A stretch of DNA of 64,000 nucleotides from CAVVPY01 sp963750295. Lineage in GTDB: Bacteria > Actinomycetota > Actinomycetes > Mycobacteriales > Jatrophihabitantaceae. Below, one piece after another: positions 47,703 to 57,209 of this stretch (position 1 is its first letter; each line of letters opens with the position of its first letter). The stretch lies in NCBI GenBank assembly GCA_963750295.1, contig CAVVPY010000001.1, positions 558,001 to 622,000 of the forward strand. Reading direction: 5' to 3'. The position numbers and the translations under genes were made by a program. The notes below the pieces were generated by a model. That model did not search any database and was not told where the DNA came from. It saw only the letters and a list, made by a program, of their open reading frames with translations.

Positions 47703-48790
47703 AGACGATCCTTCTCGCTGCGGTCGTGTCCCTGCTGACGTCCATCCTCTGCACGCCGCTCGTCGTCGCCTACTTCAGACGGCGCGGCTTCGGGCAGGAG
47801 ATCCGCAGCGACGGCCCGAGCACCCACCTGGTCAAGCGCGGCACCCCGACCATGGGCGGCGTTGCCATCATCGGTTCGACCGTCGTCGGCTACGCGACCG
47901 CGCACACGTCGATCGCGATCCGTGGCGGCGGTGGCCCGAATGCGTCCGGTCTGCTCCTGTTGTTGCTTCTGGTCGGCATGGGCGTGGTCGGCTTCCTCGA
48001 CGACTTCATCAAGATCCGCAAGCAACGCAGCCTCGGCCTGCGGGCGCGGGCGAAGTTCGGCGGCCAGCTGATCGTCGGCGTCCTGTTCGGCGTCCTCGCG
48101 CTGCAGTTCCGGAACGACCTGGGGCTAACCCCTGCGTCCACGCACGTGTCCTTCGTCCGTGACATCGCCGCGCTCGGCATCGGTTCGGTCGGCTTCGTCG
48201 TGCTGGCCTACTTGATCATTTCGGCGACGTCGAATGCGGTGAACCTCACCGACGGCTTGGACGGGCTGGCGGCAGGTGCGGCCGCCATGGTCTTCGGTGC
48301 CTTCACGCTGATCTCGTTCCTGCAGTACCGCAATCCGTGCGGGGACAATCCCATCGGCGGCTGCTACGTGGTGCGCGACCCGCTCGACGTCGCCCTCGTC
48401 GCCGCCTCGACGATGGCGGCCTGTTTCGGCTTCCTCTGGTGGAACGCCTCGCCCGCGCAGATCTTCATGGGTGACACGGGGTCGATGGCACTCGGCGGCC
48501 TGATGGCCGGCATGGCGATCCTCACCCGGACCGAGTTGCTGCTCGTCGTGCTCGGTGGTCTGTTCGCCGCCGTGACCTTGCAGCGGATCATCCAGTACAC
48601 CTGGTTCAAGTACACGCGGGTCACCACCGGCACGGGCAGACGTGTGTTCAAAATGTCACCGCTGCACCATCACTTCGAGCTCAGCGGCTGGCACGAAGTG
48701 ACGATCATCGTGCGGTTCTGGATCATCGCCGGCATCGCCGTCGCCTTCGGGATGGGCCTGTTCTACGCGGACTTCATCGGCAATGGCTGA
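47699..48790 (+). CDS. mraY: Phospho-MurNAc-pentapeptide translocase
   Basis: A 363-residue polytopic membrane enzyme transferring phospho-MurNAc-pentapeptide to undecaprenyl phosphate (lipid I). About ten membrane segments are present. Family motifs are THLVKRGTPTMGG (near residue 42), VGFLDDFIK, NAVNLTDGLDGLAAG (near 180), FMGDTGSMALGG (near 258) and PLHHHFELSGW (near 321). The GTG overlaps the murF stop. The gene overlaps murD by 8 nt. Confidence 0.97.
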   Translation: MKTILLAAVVSLLTSILCTPLVVAYFRRRGFGQEIRSDGPSTHLVKRGTPTMGGVAIIGSTVVGYATAHTSIAIRGGGGPNASGLLLLLLLVGMGVVGFLDDFIKIRKQRSLGLRARAKFGGQLIVGVLFGVLALQFRNDLGLTPASTHVSFVRDIAALGIGSVGFVVLAYLIISATSNAVNLTDGLDGLAAGAAAMVFGAFTLISFLQYRNPCGDNPIGGCYVVRDPLDVALVAASTMAACFGFLWWNASPAQIFMGDTGSMALGGLMAGMAILTRTELLLVVLGGLFAAVTLQRIIQYTWFKYTRVTTGTGRRVFKMSPLHHHFELSGWHEVTIIVRFWIIAGIAVAFGMGLFYADFIGNG

Positions 48791-50135
48791 CGGTCTCGCG
48801 CTCGGTGGCGAGACGGTCCTGGTGTGCGGAGCGCGCTTCGCCGGCCAGGCGGCGTGCCGGGCGCTACTGGCGCGCGGCGCCCGGGTGCTGCTGTCGGACC
48901 AGGACCGCCCCGCGGGGATCGAGGACGTCCTCGCCGCCGGTGCCGAGTTCGTCGGCGCGCCGCAGTCACTACCGCCAGGGGTGTCGCTCGTCGTCACGTC
49001 GCCCGGCTTCCGCCCGGATCATCCGCTGCTCGTGGACGCCCTCTCGCGCGGTGTCGCCGTGCTCGGTGAGGTCGAGTTCGCGTGGCGGCTGCAGCGCGCC
49101 GACCGGCCGGCGGCCTGGCTCGTCGTCACCGGGACGAACGGCAAGACGACGACCGTACGGATGCTCGAGACGATCCTGCGCGCGGCCGGGCGCCGGGCGC
49201 TCGCCGTCGGCAACGTCGGCGTGTCGGTCATCGACGCGGTCGACGCGTCGGACCCCTACGACGTGCTCGCCGTCGAGATGTCGAGCTACCAGCTGTACTG
49301 GTCCTCGACGATCCACCCGCGGGCAGGCGCGCTGCTGAACCTCGCCCCGGACCACCTCGACTGGCACGGCTCGATGGCCGCCTACGTGTCAGCCAAGACC
49401 GCGGTGTGGCGGGCCGACGTCGCCATCGGCAATCTCGACGACGCCGCGGTGGCGTCCCTGCTCGACCGGGCCGACGCGCCGGTCCGCGTCGGGTTCACGC
49501 TCGGCCCGGACGGCCGGTACTGCGTCCGGGACGGGATGCTCGTCGCGGCTGGGGTCCCCGTGCTGCCAGTGGCCGACGTCCGTCCACCGGGCAGCCACAA
49601 CGTCGCGAACGCGCTGGCGGCCGCTGCGCTGGCGGAGGCCTATGCCGGCCCGGACGACATCGCAGCCGGATTGCGCGCCTTCGTGCCCGACCCGCACCGC
49701 AACGAGTACGTGGGCTCGGCCGGTGGGGTCGGCTACGTCGATGACAGCAAGGCGACCAACGCCCATGCCGCGCGCGGCTCGCTGCTCGCCTACGACCGCG
49801 TGGTCTGGATCGCCGGCGGCCAGCTCAAGGGCGCACCGGTCGACGACCTCGTCGCCGAGGTCGCGCCGAGACTCGCGGGCGCGGTGTTGCTTGGTGTCGA
49901 TCGAGGGCTCATCGCGGCGGCATTGCGGCGACACGCTCCCCAGATACCGGTGATCGAGGTCGACAACACCGAGGATGGAGCAATGCTGGACGTCGTGCGC
50001 GCCGCGGCCGGACTCGCGCGTCCGGGCGACACCGTGCTGCTCGCGCCGGCGGCCGCCAGCTACGACATGTTCAGCGGGTACGGCGAGCGCGGCCGGCAGT
50101 TCGCCGACGCCGCGCGAGCCCTGGGAGCAGGATGA
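48783..50135 (+). CDS. murD: UDP-MurNAc-L-alanine:D-glutamate ligase
   Basis: A 450-residue Mur ligase. The ATP loop is VVTGTNGKTTTVRMLE (near residue 117), with EMSSYQL (near 164), APDHLDWHG and the C-terminal DDSKATNAHAA (near 320). It adds D-glutamate in the second cytoplasmic step. It overlaps mraY by 8 nt and ftsW by 4 nt, so it is translationally coupled on both sides. Confidence 0.96.
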   Translation: MADGLALGGETVLVCGARFAGQAACRALLARGARVLLSDQDRPAGIEDVLAAGAEFVGAPQSLPPGVSLVVTSPGFRPDHPLLVDALSRGVAVLGEVEFAWRLQRADRPAAWLVVTGTNGKTTTVRMLETILRAAGRRALAVGNVGVSVIDAVDASDPYDVLAVEMSSYQLYWSSTIHPRAGALLNLAPDHLDWHGSMAAYVSAKTAVWRADVAIGNLDDAAVASLLDRADAPVRVGFTLGPDGRYCVRDGMLVAAGVPVLPVADVRPPGSHNVANALAAAALAEAYAGPDDIAAGLRAFVPDPHRNEYVGSAGGVGYVDDSKATNAHAARGSLLAYDRVVWIAGGQLKGAPVDDLVAEVAPRLAGAVLLGVDRGLIAAALRRHAPQIPVIEVDNTEDGAMLDVVRAAAGLARPGDTVLLAPAAASYDMFSGYGERGRQFADAARALGAG

Positions 50136-51586
50136 GCCCGCGTACGTCCCCGGGTGCGCTGCTCGACCGGGTGCGCAGCTCGCTGCCGTCCTCGCTGCGG
50201 GCCGAGCCGGGCACGGAGCGGTTCCTCGACAAGCCCTTCGCGTCGGTCCAACTGTTGCTGCTCGCCGCGGCGGGGCTGCTCGGCTTCGGCGTGCTGATGG
50301 CGGTCTCGACGACGATCGCGGCCTCCAACGACGAGAGCGGCGCCGCCGTGTCGATCTGGGCGCAGGTCATCAAGGAGGGCGTGTTCGTCGCGATCGGGCT
50401 GCCGCTGTTCTGGTTCGCGATGCGCCTGTCGCCGCGGGCGTACCGGCTGCTCGCGTACCCGGTGGTCGTGCTCGGCCTCGTCGCGCTCGTGGCGGTGCTG
50501 ATCCCGGGCATCGGCTTCGGTGTCTACGGTGCACGACGCTGGATCGACATCGGGCCGCTGCAGCTGCAACCGTCCGAGCTGGCGAAGGTCGGCGTGCTGC
50601 TCTGGGGCGGCGACCTGCTGGCCCGCAAACAGCAACTGGGCACGCTGCGCCGCGCGCGGCATCTGTTCCTGCCACTGGTCCCCGGCTTCGCCCTGGTGGC
50701 GGGCCTGGTGATGCTCGAGCCCGATCTCGGCACGACCTGCTGCTACATGCTGATCCTGCTCGGGTTGCTGTGGATGGTCGGCATGCCGATGCGCTATTTC
50801 GTCGTGCTGGTCGGCATGGTCGGCACGGCGATCACGATCTTCGCGATCACCGAGCCGTACCGGCTGCAGCGCCTGACGTCGTTCATCGACCCGTTCAAGG
50901 ACAAGGAGGGCGCCGGCTTCCACGCCGTCGAAGGCATCTACGCGCTCGCCAACGGCGGCGTGTTCGGCGTCGGTCTCGGCCAGGGGACGTCGAAGTACGG
51001 CTGGGTGCCGAACGCGAACTCCGACTACGTCTTCGCCATCATCGGTGAGGAACTCGGCCTGCTCGGCTGCCTGACCGTCCTTGCCCTGTTCGGCCTGCTC
51101 GCCTACACCGGCATGCGGGTCGCGCGGCGAAGTGCCGATCCGTTCGTGCGGCTGGTCGCCGGCGCCTGCACGGTGTGGTTGTGTGGGCAGGCCGTGATCA
51201 ACGTCGGGTACGTGACCGGGTTGTTGCCGGTGACCGGGATCCCGCTGCCGTTCATCTCCGCGGGCGGTACCTCGTTGCTCGCCTCGTTCTTCGTCCTCGG
51301 CATGCTGGTGTCCTTCGCGCGGCACGAGGCCCCGGCGGTGACCGCAGCACGGCGGGCCGAGCGGTTGGGACGGCGGTCGCGGATGGTGCGCTGGCTCCGG
51401 GTGCCCGTGCCGAAGCAATACGTCCCCCCGAAGCGGCGGCGCGAACCGCCGCCGCCGACGTGGCGTCGGCCACCGGCACCGCGCCGGCAGGCGCCGCCTG
51501 CGCCGGGACGGCAGCCGCCGCGATCGGCACGGGCCATGTCGCCGCTCCGGGCGACCGGTACCGACGGGCCGCGGAGGACGAGGTGA
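50132..51586 (+). CDS. ftsW: SEDS-family peptidoglycan glycosyltransferase FtsW
   Basis: A 484-residue SEDS protein with about ten membrane segments. Conserved parts are GARRWIDIGPLQLQPSELAKVG (key residues ARRW and QPSE), MLEPDLGT, a catalytic-region Asp in this segment, and GLLPVTGIPLPFISAGGTSL (near residue 380, joined from two motifs). The last 80 residues are a basic, Pro/Arg-rich cytoplasmic tail (PPKRRREPPPP and following). It polymerises septal glycan with FtsI. It overlaps murD and murG by 4 nt each. Confidence 0.95.
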   Translation: MSPRTSPGALLDRVRSSLPSSLRAEPGTERFLDKPFASVQLLLLAAAGLLGFGVLMAVSTTIAASNDESGAAVSIWAQVIKEGVFVAIGLPLFWFAMRLSPRAYRLLAYPVVVLGLVALVAVLIPGIGFGVYGARRWIDIGPLQLQPSELAKVGVLLWGGDLLARKQQLGTLRRARHLFLPLVPGFALVAGLVMLEPDLGTTCCYMLILLGLLWMVGMPMRYFVVLVGMVGTAITIFAITEPYRLQRLTSFIDPFKDKEGAGFHAVEGIYALANGGVFGVGLGQGTSKYGWVPNANSDYVFAIIGEELGLLGCLTVLALFGLLAYTGMRVARRSADPFVRLVAGACTVWLCGQAVINVGYVTGLLPVTGIPLPFISAGGTSLLASFFVLGMLVSFARHEAPAVTAARRAERLGRRSRMVRWLRVPVPKQYVPPKRRREPPPPTWRRPPAPRRQAPPAPGRQPPRSARAMSPLRATGTDGPRRTR

Positions 51587-52704
51587 CCACGCTGCCGGGC
51601 GCCGCGCGAATTCTGGTGGCGGGCGGCGGGACTGCCGGCCACATCGAACCAGCGCTCAATCTCGCCGATGCGGTGCTCCGCCTCGAACCGTCGGCCGAGA
51701 TCGTCGCCCTCGGGACGACGAAAGGGCTCGACACCACCCTCATCCCGGCACGGGGCTACCCGCTCGAACTGGTCCCGCCGGTGCCGATGCCGCGTGCCCT
51801 CGGCCGGGCGATGTTCGCCACCCCGGGCAAGGTCCGCGATGCCGTCGCGGCCGCCGGTGCGGTGCTCGACCGGTTGCACACCGAGGTGGTGGTGGGATTC
51901 GGTGGCTACGTCGCGGTGCCGGCCTACCTCGCCGCCAGGCGCCGCAGCATCCCGATCGTCGTGCACGAGGCGAATGCTCGGCCCGGATTGGCCAATCGCG
52001 CGGCGGCCCGGATGACCACGCACGTGTTCACCGCGACCCGGCGCGGGCACCTGCCGCACGGCACCCGGATCGGGATTCCGTTGCGCACCGCGATCAGCCA
52101 GCTCGACCGTGCAGCGCTGCGGGCCGAGGCGCGCGAGCGGTTCGGGCTCGACCCCGACCTGCCCACACTGCTGGTGTTCGGCGGCTCGCAGGGCGCCCGG
52201 TCGATCAACTGGGCGGCATCGGGGGCCGTCGACGGCCTGCGCGCTGCGGGTGTCCAAGTGCTGCACGTGATCGGTCCGAAGAACGCGATCGACGTCCCGG
52301 ACGGGACGCCGCGGTACGTGACCGTGCCGTACGTGGACGAGATGCGCTTCGCCTACGCCGCGGCGGATTTCGCCCTGTGCCGCTGCGGGGCGCTGACCTG
52401 CGCAGAACTCGCCGCGGTGGGCCTGCCGGCGGCCTATGTCCCGTATCCGGTGGGCAACGGCGAGCAGCGGTTCAACGCCGAGCCGACCGTCGCCGCCGGC
52501 GGGGGATTGCTGGTCGACGACGCCGAGCTGACACCGGGGTGGATCGTGTCCGAGGTGATACCTCGGATCACCGATCCCGTGCGACTCGCGGCGATGTCCC
52601 GCGCGGCGGCCTCGGCCGGCGTTCGCGACGCCGACGTCGTCCTGGCGCGCCATGTGCTCTACGTCGTGGCCGAGCACCGTCGCCTGCCCGGGCGGGCCGG
52701 ATGA
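51583..52704 (+). CDS. murG: Undecaprenyl-PP-MurNAc-pentapeptide GlcNAc transferase
   Basis: A 373-residue GT28 enzyme forming lipid II. The glycine loop is VAGGGTAGHIEPALNLAD (near residue 11), then GFGGYVAVPAYLAA, VHEANARPGLANR and the donor-site FGGSQGARSIN (near 203). The usual GAxT segment reads CRCGALTCAELAAVGLPAAYVPYP (key residues GALTCAE), with Cys-Arg-Cys in front. It is a peripheral membrane enzyme at the inner leaflet. The GTG overlaps the ftsW stop and the end overlaps murC. Confidence 0.95.
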   Translation: MTTLPGAARILVAGGGTAGHIEPALNLADAVLRLEPSAEIVALGTTKGLDTTLIPARGYPLELVPPVPMPRALGRAMFATPGKVRDAVAAAGAVLDRLHTEVVVGFGGYVAVPAYLAARRRSIPIVVHEANARPGLANRAAARMTTHVFTATRRGHLPHGTRIGIPLRTAISQLDRAALRAEARERFGLDPDLPTLLVFGGSQGARSINWAASGAVDGLRAAGVQVLHVIGPKNAIDVPDGTPRYVTVPYVDEMRFAYAAADFALCRCGALTCAELAAVGLPAAYVPYPVGNGEQRFNAEPTVAAGGGLLVDDAELTPGWIVSEVIPRITDPVRLAAMSRAAASAGVRDADVVLARHVLYVVAEHRRLPGRAG

Positions 52705-54197
52705 CCCCGCCGACGCAGGACGCGTCGGGGGACCGGCCGCAGGACTGGGAGGCTCCTGGTGCCGCGCTCGTCCGCAGCGCCGCGACCGACGTCGTGCCAC
52801 GGCTGGCCGATCTCGGTCGCGTGCACATCATGGGCATCGCGGGGGCCGGGACGAGCGGGCTGGCGCGCATCCTGCTCGAGCGCGGGGTGTCGGTCAGCGG
52901 TTGCGAGGCGCGCGATTCGCTCGGCGTGGCCGCGCTGCGAGCGCTCGGCGCCAGCGTGCTCATCGGCCACTCCGTCGATCACCTTGCCGACGCGGACACC
53001 TTCGTCTACACCACGGCGATCAATCCGAATCACGAGGAGTTCGCGGCCGCGCGCGCGAGCGGCATGCCGGTGTTACGCCGGGCCGCGGCGCTCGCCGCTG
53101 GGCTCGAGGACCGCCGCGCGATCGCGATCGCCGGAACCCACGGCAAGACGACGACCACCTCGCTGTTGACCGTCGGCGCGCAGGCCTGCGGTGTGGACCC
53201 GTCCTTCGCCATCGGCGGCAACCTCTACGAGACCGGACGCAACGCACACCTTGGGACCGGCGACCTTGCGATCATCGAGGCCGACGAGAGCGACGGCTCG
53301 TTCCTGCTGCTGCGCCCCGCTGCTGCAGTCGTGACCAACGTCGAGGCCGACCACCTCGAGAACCACGGTGACCTCGAAGGGATCTTCCGGGCGTTCGAGC
53401 AGTTCGTCGACCGCGTCGACAAGGACGGCCTCGTCCTCGTGTGCAGCGACGACCCGGGCGCGGCAAGGATCGGGCGGTACGCCCGCGAGTCGCAGCGCCG
53501 GGTACGCACGTACGGCACGACCGACGACGCGGACGTCCGCATCACCTCGATCGACGAGCAGCCCGACGGCGTCGCGTTCGAGGTCACCGGGCTGCCAGGC
53601 GGGCCGCGTCAGGTGCGGGTGGCCTCGCTCGTCGGCCGGCACATGGCTCTGAACGCGACCGCGGCGCTCGCGCTCGCGGCCGAACTCGACCTGGACGTCG
53701 ACACCGTCGCCGACTCGTGGGTCGCCTTCGCCGGCGTGCACCGGCGCTTCGAGTCCCACGGTGAGGGCGGCGGCGTCCGCGTGTACGACGACTACGCCCA
53801 CCACCCGACCGAGATCAGGGCCTCGCTGCAGGCAGCGCGTGCTGCGGTGGGTTCGGGTGGGCGGCTCGTGGCGGTGTTCCAGCCCGGGACCTACAGCCGT
53901 ACGCAGACCTTTGCCCGCGAGTTCGCCGACGCCATGGCGCTGGCCGACATCGCTGTGGTGATGGACATCTTCCCGGCGCGCGAGGAACCCATCCCCGGTG
54001 TCACCGGCGCGACGATCAGCGACTTGATCGACCTGCCGGTCGGGCAGGTGGTGTACGAGCCGCGCTTCGCGGCGGTCCCCGACCGGGTCGCCGCGCTGGC
54101 CCGCCCCGGCGACGTCGTCGTCACGATGGGCATCGGCAACGTCTACCTGCTGTGCGACGACATCCGCGATGCCTGCGCCGAGCGGGCGGCGCGATGA
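52701..54197 (+). CDS. murC: UDP-MurNAc:L-alanine ligase
   Basis: A 498-residue Mur ligase, the first amino-acid-adding step. Dinucleotide-like VHIMGIAGAGTSGLARIL (near residue 41), the ATP loop AIAGTHGKTTTTSLL (near 142), EADESDGSF, HLENHGDL and DDYAHHPTEI (near 366) are diagnostic. The ATG overlaps the murG stop; the open frame extends upstream only within murG. murB, ddl and ftsA are not in the cluster, as is usual in actinobacteria. Confidence 0.96.
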   Translation: MTPPTQDASGDRPQDWEAPGAALVRSAATDVVPRLADLGRVHIMGIAGAGTSGLARILLERGVSVSGCEARDSLGVAALRALGASVLIGHSVDHLADADTFVYTTAINPNHEEFAAARASGMPVLRRAAALAAGLEDRRAIAIAGTHGKTTTTSLLTVGAQACGVDPSFAIGGNLYETGRNAHLGTGDLAIIEADESDGSFLLLRPAAAVVTNVEADHLENHGDLEGIFRAFEQFVDRVDKDGLVLVCSDDPGAARIGRYARESQRRVRTYGTTDDADVRITSIDEQPDGVAFEVTGLPGGPRQVRVASLVGRHMALNATAALALAAELDLDVDTVADSWVAFAGVHRRFESHGEGGGVRVYDDYAHHPTEIRASLQAARAAVGSGGRLVAVFQPGTYSRTQTFAREFADAMALADIAVVMDIFPAREEPIPGVTGATISDLIDLPVGQVVYEPRFAAVPDRVAALARPGDVVVTMGIGNVYLLCDDIRDACAERAAR

Positions 54198-54955
54198 GCA
54201 CCACGCTCTCGCGGGATCGTCCGAGCGCCGAGCATGCTGGGACTCGGTGGCCACGGTGGTTACCGCGGTCACCATGGTCACGGTGGCAGTCGTCGCCGAG
54301 GCGGGTCGTCGGAGCGGCCGTCCTCGCCGTCCTGCTCGTCGTGACGGTGACCTGGGTGGTGGCGTTCAGCCCCCTGCTCGGTGTCCGGTCCGTCGAGGTG
54401 CAAGGGGTGCAGACCGTGCCCGTCGCGCAGGTGCGCCAGGCCGCCGACGTCGCCGACGGCACGCCGCTCGTGCGCGTGGACACCGAGGCGATCGCCGCGC
54501 GGGTCGAACGCATCAAGGCCGTTGCGTCGGCACGGGTCACCACCTCGTTCCCGTCCACGGTTGTCATCTCGGTGACCGAGCGGGTGGCCGTCGGCGTGGT
54601 CCCGTTCGGGTCGCGCTACCGACTCGTCGACCGGACGGGCGCGCAGTTCCGGACGCTGTCCAAAGCGCCCGCCCGGCTGCCGCGCTTCGTCGTGCCGTCC
54701 GGCCAGCAGGCCCGCCGGACCGGTGCTGCGGTGGCGACCGTCGCCGCCGCGCTGCCGCCGGAACTACGCGCGCGCGTCGCCTCGGTGCAGGCCCTCGACC
54801 CGTCGGCGATCACCTTGCTGCTGACCGACAAACGGGTCGTGCGGTGGGGCAACGCTGCCGACAGCGCCGACAAGGCGCGCATCCTGACCCTGCTGCTGCG
54901 CGAGCCCGGTGACCAGTTCGACGTCACCGATCCCAGCCGGCCTTTCAGCCGGTAG
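54194..54955 (+). CDS. ftsQ: Cell division protein FtsQ
   Basis: A 253-residue bitopic protein: Trp/Arg/Ser-rich cytoplasmic N-terminus (1-45), one membrane helix (about 46-66), then a POTRA domain (LLGVRSVEVQGVQTVPVAQV, near 70) and the beta domain (TERVAVGVVPFGSRYRLVDRTG). It links FtsL/DivIC to the divisome. It overlaps murC by 4 nt and ends 192 bp before ftsZ, which has its own promoter region. Confidence 0.92.
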   Translation: MSTTLSRDRPSAEHAGTRWPRWLPRSPWSRWQSSPRRVVGAAVLAVLLVVTVTWVVAFSPLLGVRSVEVQGVQTVPVAQVRQAADVADGTPLVRVDTEAIAARVERIKAVASARVTTSFPSTVVISVTERVAVGVVPFGSRYRLVDRTGAQFRTLSKAPARLPRFVVPSGQQARRTGAAVATVAAALPPELRARVASVQALDPSAITLLLTDKRVVRWGNAADSADKARILTLLLREPGDQFDVTDPSRPFSR

Positions 54956-55072
54956 CGGGGGACGCGGGTACCGGCAACGGTGTCCGGCGGCGCGCGGATC
55001 CGAAACTTTCGGCGTGTCGTCGGCGTGCCTGCGACGAATGGCCGGCCCGCCCGCCTACCTTCGGCTTCAGCA

Positions 55073-55108
55073 CCTCAGGTTGACATAACATTAAGCGTCT
55101 ACTTGAGG
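55073..55108 (+). promoter_or_regulatory. ftsZ promoter region with CCTCA/TGAGG inverted repeat
   Basis: In the 192-bp ftsQ-ftsZ gap, TTGACA (55080-55085) is an exact -35 consensus in an AT-richer patch. CCTCA (55073-55077) and TGAGG (55104-55108) flank it symmetrically, 26 bp apart. A clean -10 at 17 bp is not evident (TCTACT at 55098 is at 12 bp). Confidence 0.45.
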
Positions 55109-55147
55109 GTGAGAGTTGTCGAAGCCGACGAACGAGGAGCCACATCC

Positions 55148-56350
55148 ATGACAGCACCGCACAACTACCTGGCGGTCATCAAGGTCGTCGGCGTCGGCGG
55201 CGGAGGTGTGAATGCCGTCAACCGCATGATCGAGGTCGGACTCAAGGGCGTCGAGTTCATCGCCGTCAACACCGACGCGCAGGCGCTGCTGATGAGCGAC
55301 GCCGACGTCAAGCTCGACGTCGGCCGCGAACTCACCCGGGGCCTTGGTGCCGGCGCGCAGCCCGACGTCGGCCGCAAGGCGGCCGAGGACCACCGCGACG
55401 AGATCGAAGAGGTGCTCAAGGGCGCGGACATGGTCTTCGTGACGGCCGGCGAGGGCGGCGGGACGGGCACCGGCGGTGCGCCGGTCGTCGCGAGCGTGGC
55501 CCGCAAGCTCGGCGCGCTCACGATCGGCGTCGTGACCCGCCCGTTCAGCTTCGAGGGCAAGAAGCGCGCCACCCAGGCCGACGAGGGGATCGAGGCGCTG
55601 CGCGCCGAGTGCGACACGCTGATCGTCATCCCCAACGACCGGTTGCTGCAGATCTCCGAGAGCAACGTCAGCGTGATGGACGCCTTCCGCAGCGCCGACC
55701 AGGTTCTGCTCTCGGGCGTCCAGGGCATCACCGACCTGATCACCACGCCCGGGCTGATCAACCTCGACTTCGCCGACGTCAAGAGCGTCATGAGCGGCGC
55801 CGGTTCCGCCCTGATGGGCATCGGCTCCGCGCGCGGCGACAACCGGGCCCGCCAGGCCGCCGAGATCGCGATCGCGAGCCCGCTGCTCGAGGCGAGCATG
55901 GATGGCGCGCACGGCGTGCTGCTGTCGATCTACGGCGGCTCCGACCTGGGCCTGTTCGAGATCAACGAAGCCGCCACGTTGGTCGCGGAAGCCGCTCACC
56001 CCGAGGCGAACATCATCTTCGGGGCCGTCATCGACGACACCCTCGGCGACGAGGTCAAGGTGACGGTCATCGCCGCCGGCTTCGACAGTGGTCAGCTGCC
56101 GTACAAGAAGGTGGACGTCCGCCGCGAGCTCGACGCGATCACGCGCCGCGCCGCTGCCGAGCCGGTGGCTGCCCGGACCCCTGCCGCACCGGCGGCGCCG
56201 TCCACTCCGTCGGCCGCGACCGGCGAGGCGCGCCCGGCACCGACCACCCCGGCCGGCCCGGCGTCGTATCCGAGCCCGGCTACCAACGGAGCGCGGACGG
56301 CAGTCGGCCTCGAGGACGAGCTGGACGTGCCCGACTTCCTCAAATTCTGA
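55148..56350 (+). CDS. ftsZ: Cell division GTPase FtsZ
   Basis: A 400-residue tubulin homologue that forms the Z ring. The GTP-binding signature GGGTGTG is at 103-109, the T7 synergy loop is in NLDFADVKSVMSGAG (near 205), and the C-terminal peptide DVPDFLKF (392-400) is the site for SepF and other partners. A Pro/Ala-rich linker (about 320-385) precedes the tail. The ATG has a GAGGAG ribosome binding site 8 nt upstream. It has its own promoter region and is followed by yggS after 28 bp. Confidence 0.98.
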   Translation: MTAPHNYLAVIKVVGVGGGGVNAVNRMIEVGLKGVEFIAVNTDAQALLMSDADVKLDVGRELTRGLGAGAQPDVGRKAAEDHRDEIEEVLKGADMVFVTAGEGGGTGTGGAPVVASVARKLGALTIGVVTRPFSFEGKKRATQADEGIEALRAECDTLIVIPNDRLLQISESNVSVMDAFRSADQVLLSGVQGITDLITTPGLINLDFADVKSVMSGAGSALMGIGSARGDNRARQAAEIAIASPLLEASMDGAHGVLLSIYGGSDLGLFEINEAATLVAEAAHPEANIIFGAVIDDTLGDEVKVTVIAAGFDSGQLPYKKVDVRRELDAITRRAAAEPVAARTPAAPAAPSTPSAATGEARPAPTTPAGPASYPSPATNGARTAVGLEDELDVPDFLKF

Positions 56351-56378
56351 CCAGGCGACGCGAGCGGGGAGTCTGACC

Positions 56379-57134
56379 GTGCCGGGCGACAACCGTCGTC
56401 GGGCGGAGATCGTCAGTGCCCTGGGCGCGGTCCGCGGCCGGATCGCCGCGGCCTGTACCCAAGCCGGCCGCGATCAACGCTCGGTGACGCTGGTCGCGGT
56501 GACCAAGACCTACCCGGCCGCCGACGTGCTCACCCTGGCGCAACTCGGGGTTCTGGACGTGGGTGAGAGTCGCGACCAGGAGGCACGGGCCAAGCGGGCC
56601 GACACCGCCGAGCTGGCCGCGCGAGGTGACACCCCCGCCGAGGTCGGCGAACTCGCGGCCGCCCTGCGGTGGCACTTCGTCGGACGGCTGCAATCGCGCA
56701 AGTGCCGCGCCATCGCGGGGTACGCGCACTCCGTCCACTCGCTCGACCGGCCCGAGCTCGTGCCGCTGCTGTGTGACGGGGTCGCAGCCGCCGGGCGCGA
56801 CCGGCTCGACACGTTCGTCCAGGTCAGCCTCGACGGTGACCCGGGCCGTGGCGGACTGGTCGGTGACGACGTCCTCGTGCTCGCGGCCGACGTGGCCGAA
56901 CGTCCCGAACTGCGCCTGCGCGGGGTGATGGCGATCGCGCCGATGGACGCCGACCCCGCGGCCGCCTTCGCCGCACTTGCCCGCATCGCCGCGCGGGTGG
57001 CGGGCGAACATCCCGGAGCCGACTCGATCTCGGCCGGGATGAGCGGCGACTTCGACGTGGCGATCGCACACGGCGCGACACACGTGCGTGTCGGTACGGC
57101 GTTGCTCGGCCGAAGACCGCCCGATGTCGGCTAG
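56379..57134 (+). CDS. YggS-family PLP homeostasis protein
   Basis: A 251-residue fold-III PLP-binding protein. The cofactor Lys is in LVAVTKTYP (Lys43), with WHFVGRLQSRKCR near residue 103, GLRGVMAI-like LRLRGVMAIAPMD and GMSGDFDVAIAHGATHVRVGTALLG near the end. Family members balance free PLP and amino/keto acids and are not enzymes in the usual sense. Position between ftsZ and sepF is conserved in actinobacteria, but the intervening pgeF (laccase-domain) gene is missing here. The GTG has a GGGGAG stretch upstream. Confidence 0.92.
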   Translation: MPGDNRRRAEIVSALGAVRGRIAAACTQAGRDQRSVTLVAVTKTYPAADVLTLAQLGVLDVGESRDQEARAKRADTAELAARGDTPAEVGELAAALRWHFVGRLQSRKCRAIAGYAHSVHSLDRPELVPLLCDGVAAAGRDRLDTFVQVSLDGDPGRGGLVGDDVLVLAADVAERPELRLRGVMAIAPMDADPAAAFAALARIAARVAGEHPGADSISAGMSGDFDVAIAHGATHVRVGTALLGRRPPDVG

Positions 57135-57209
57135 CGTCCGAGCCACGGTAGGCATGATCGCCGACCCGTCGATCCGTCCATAGCTACCCTTTCGCACTGG
57201 AGGAACCTC

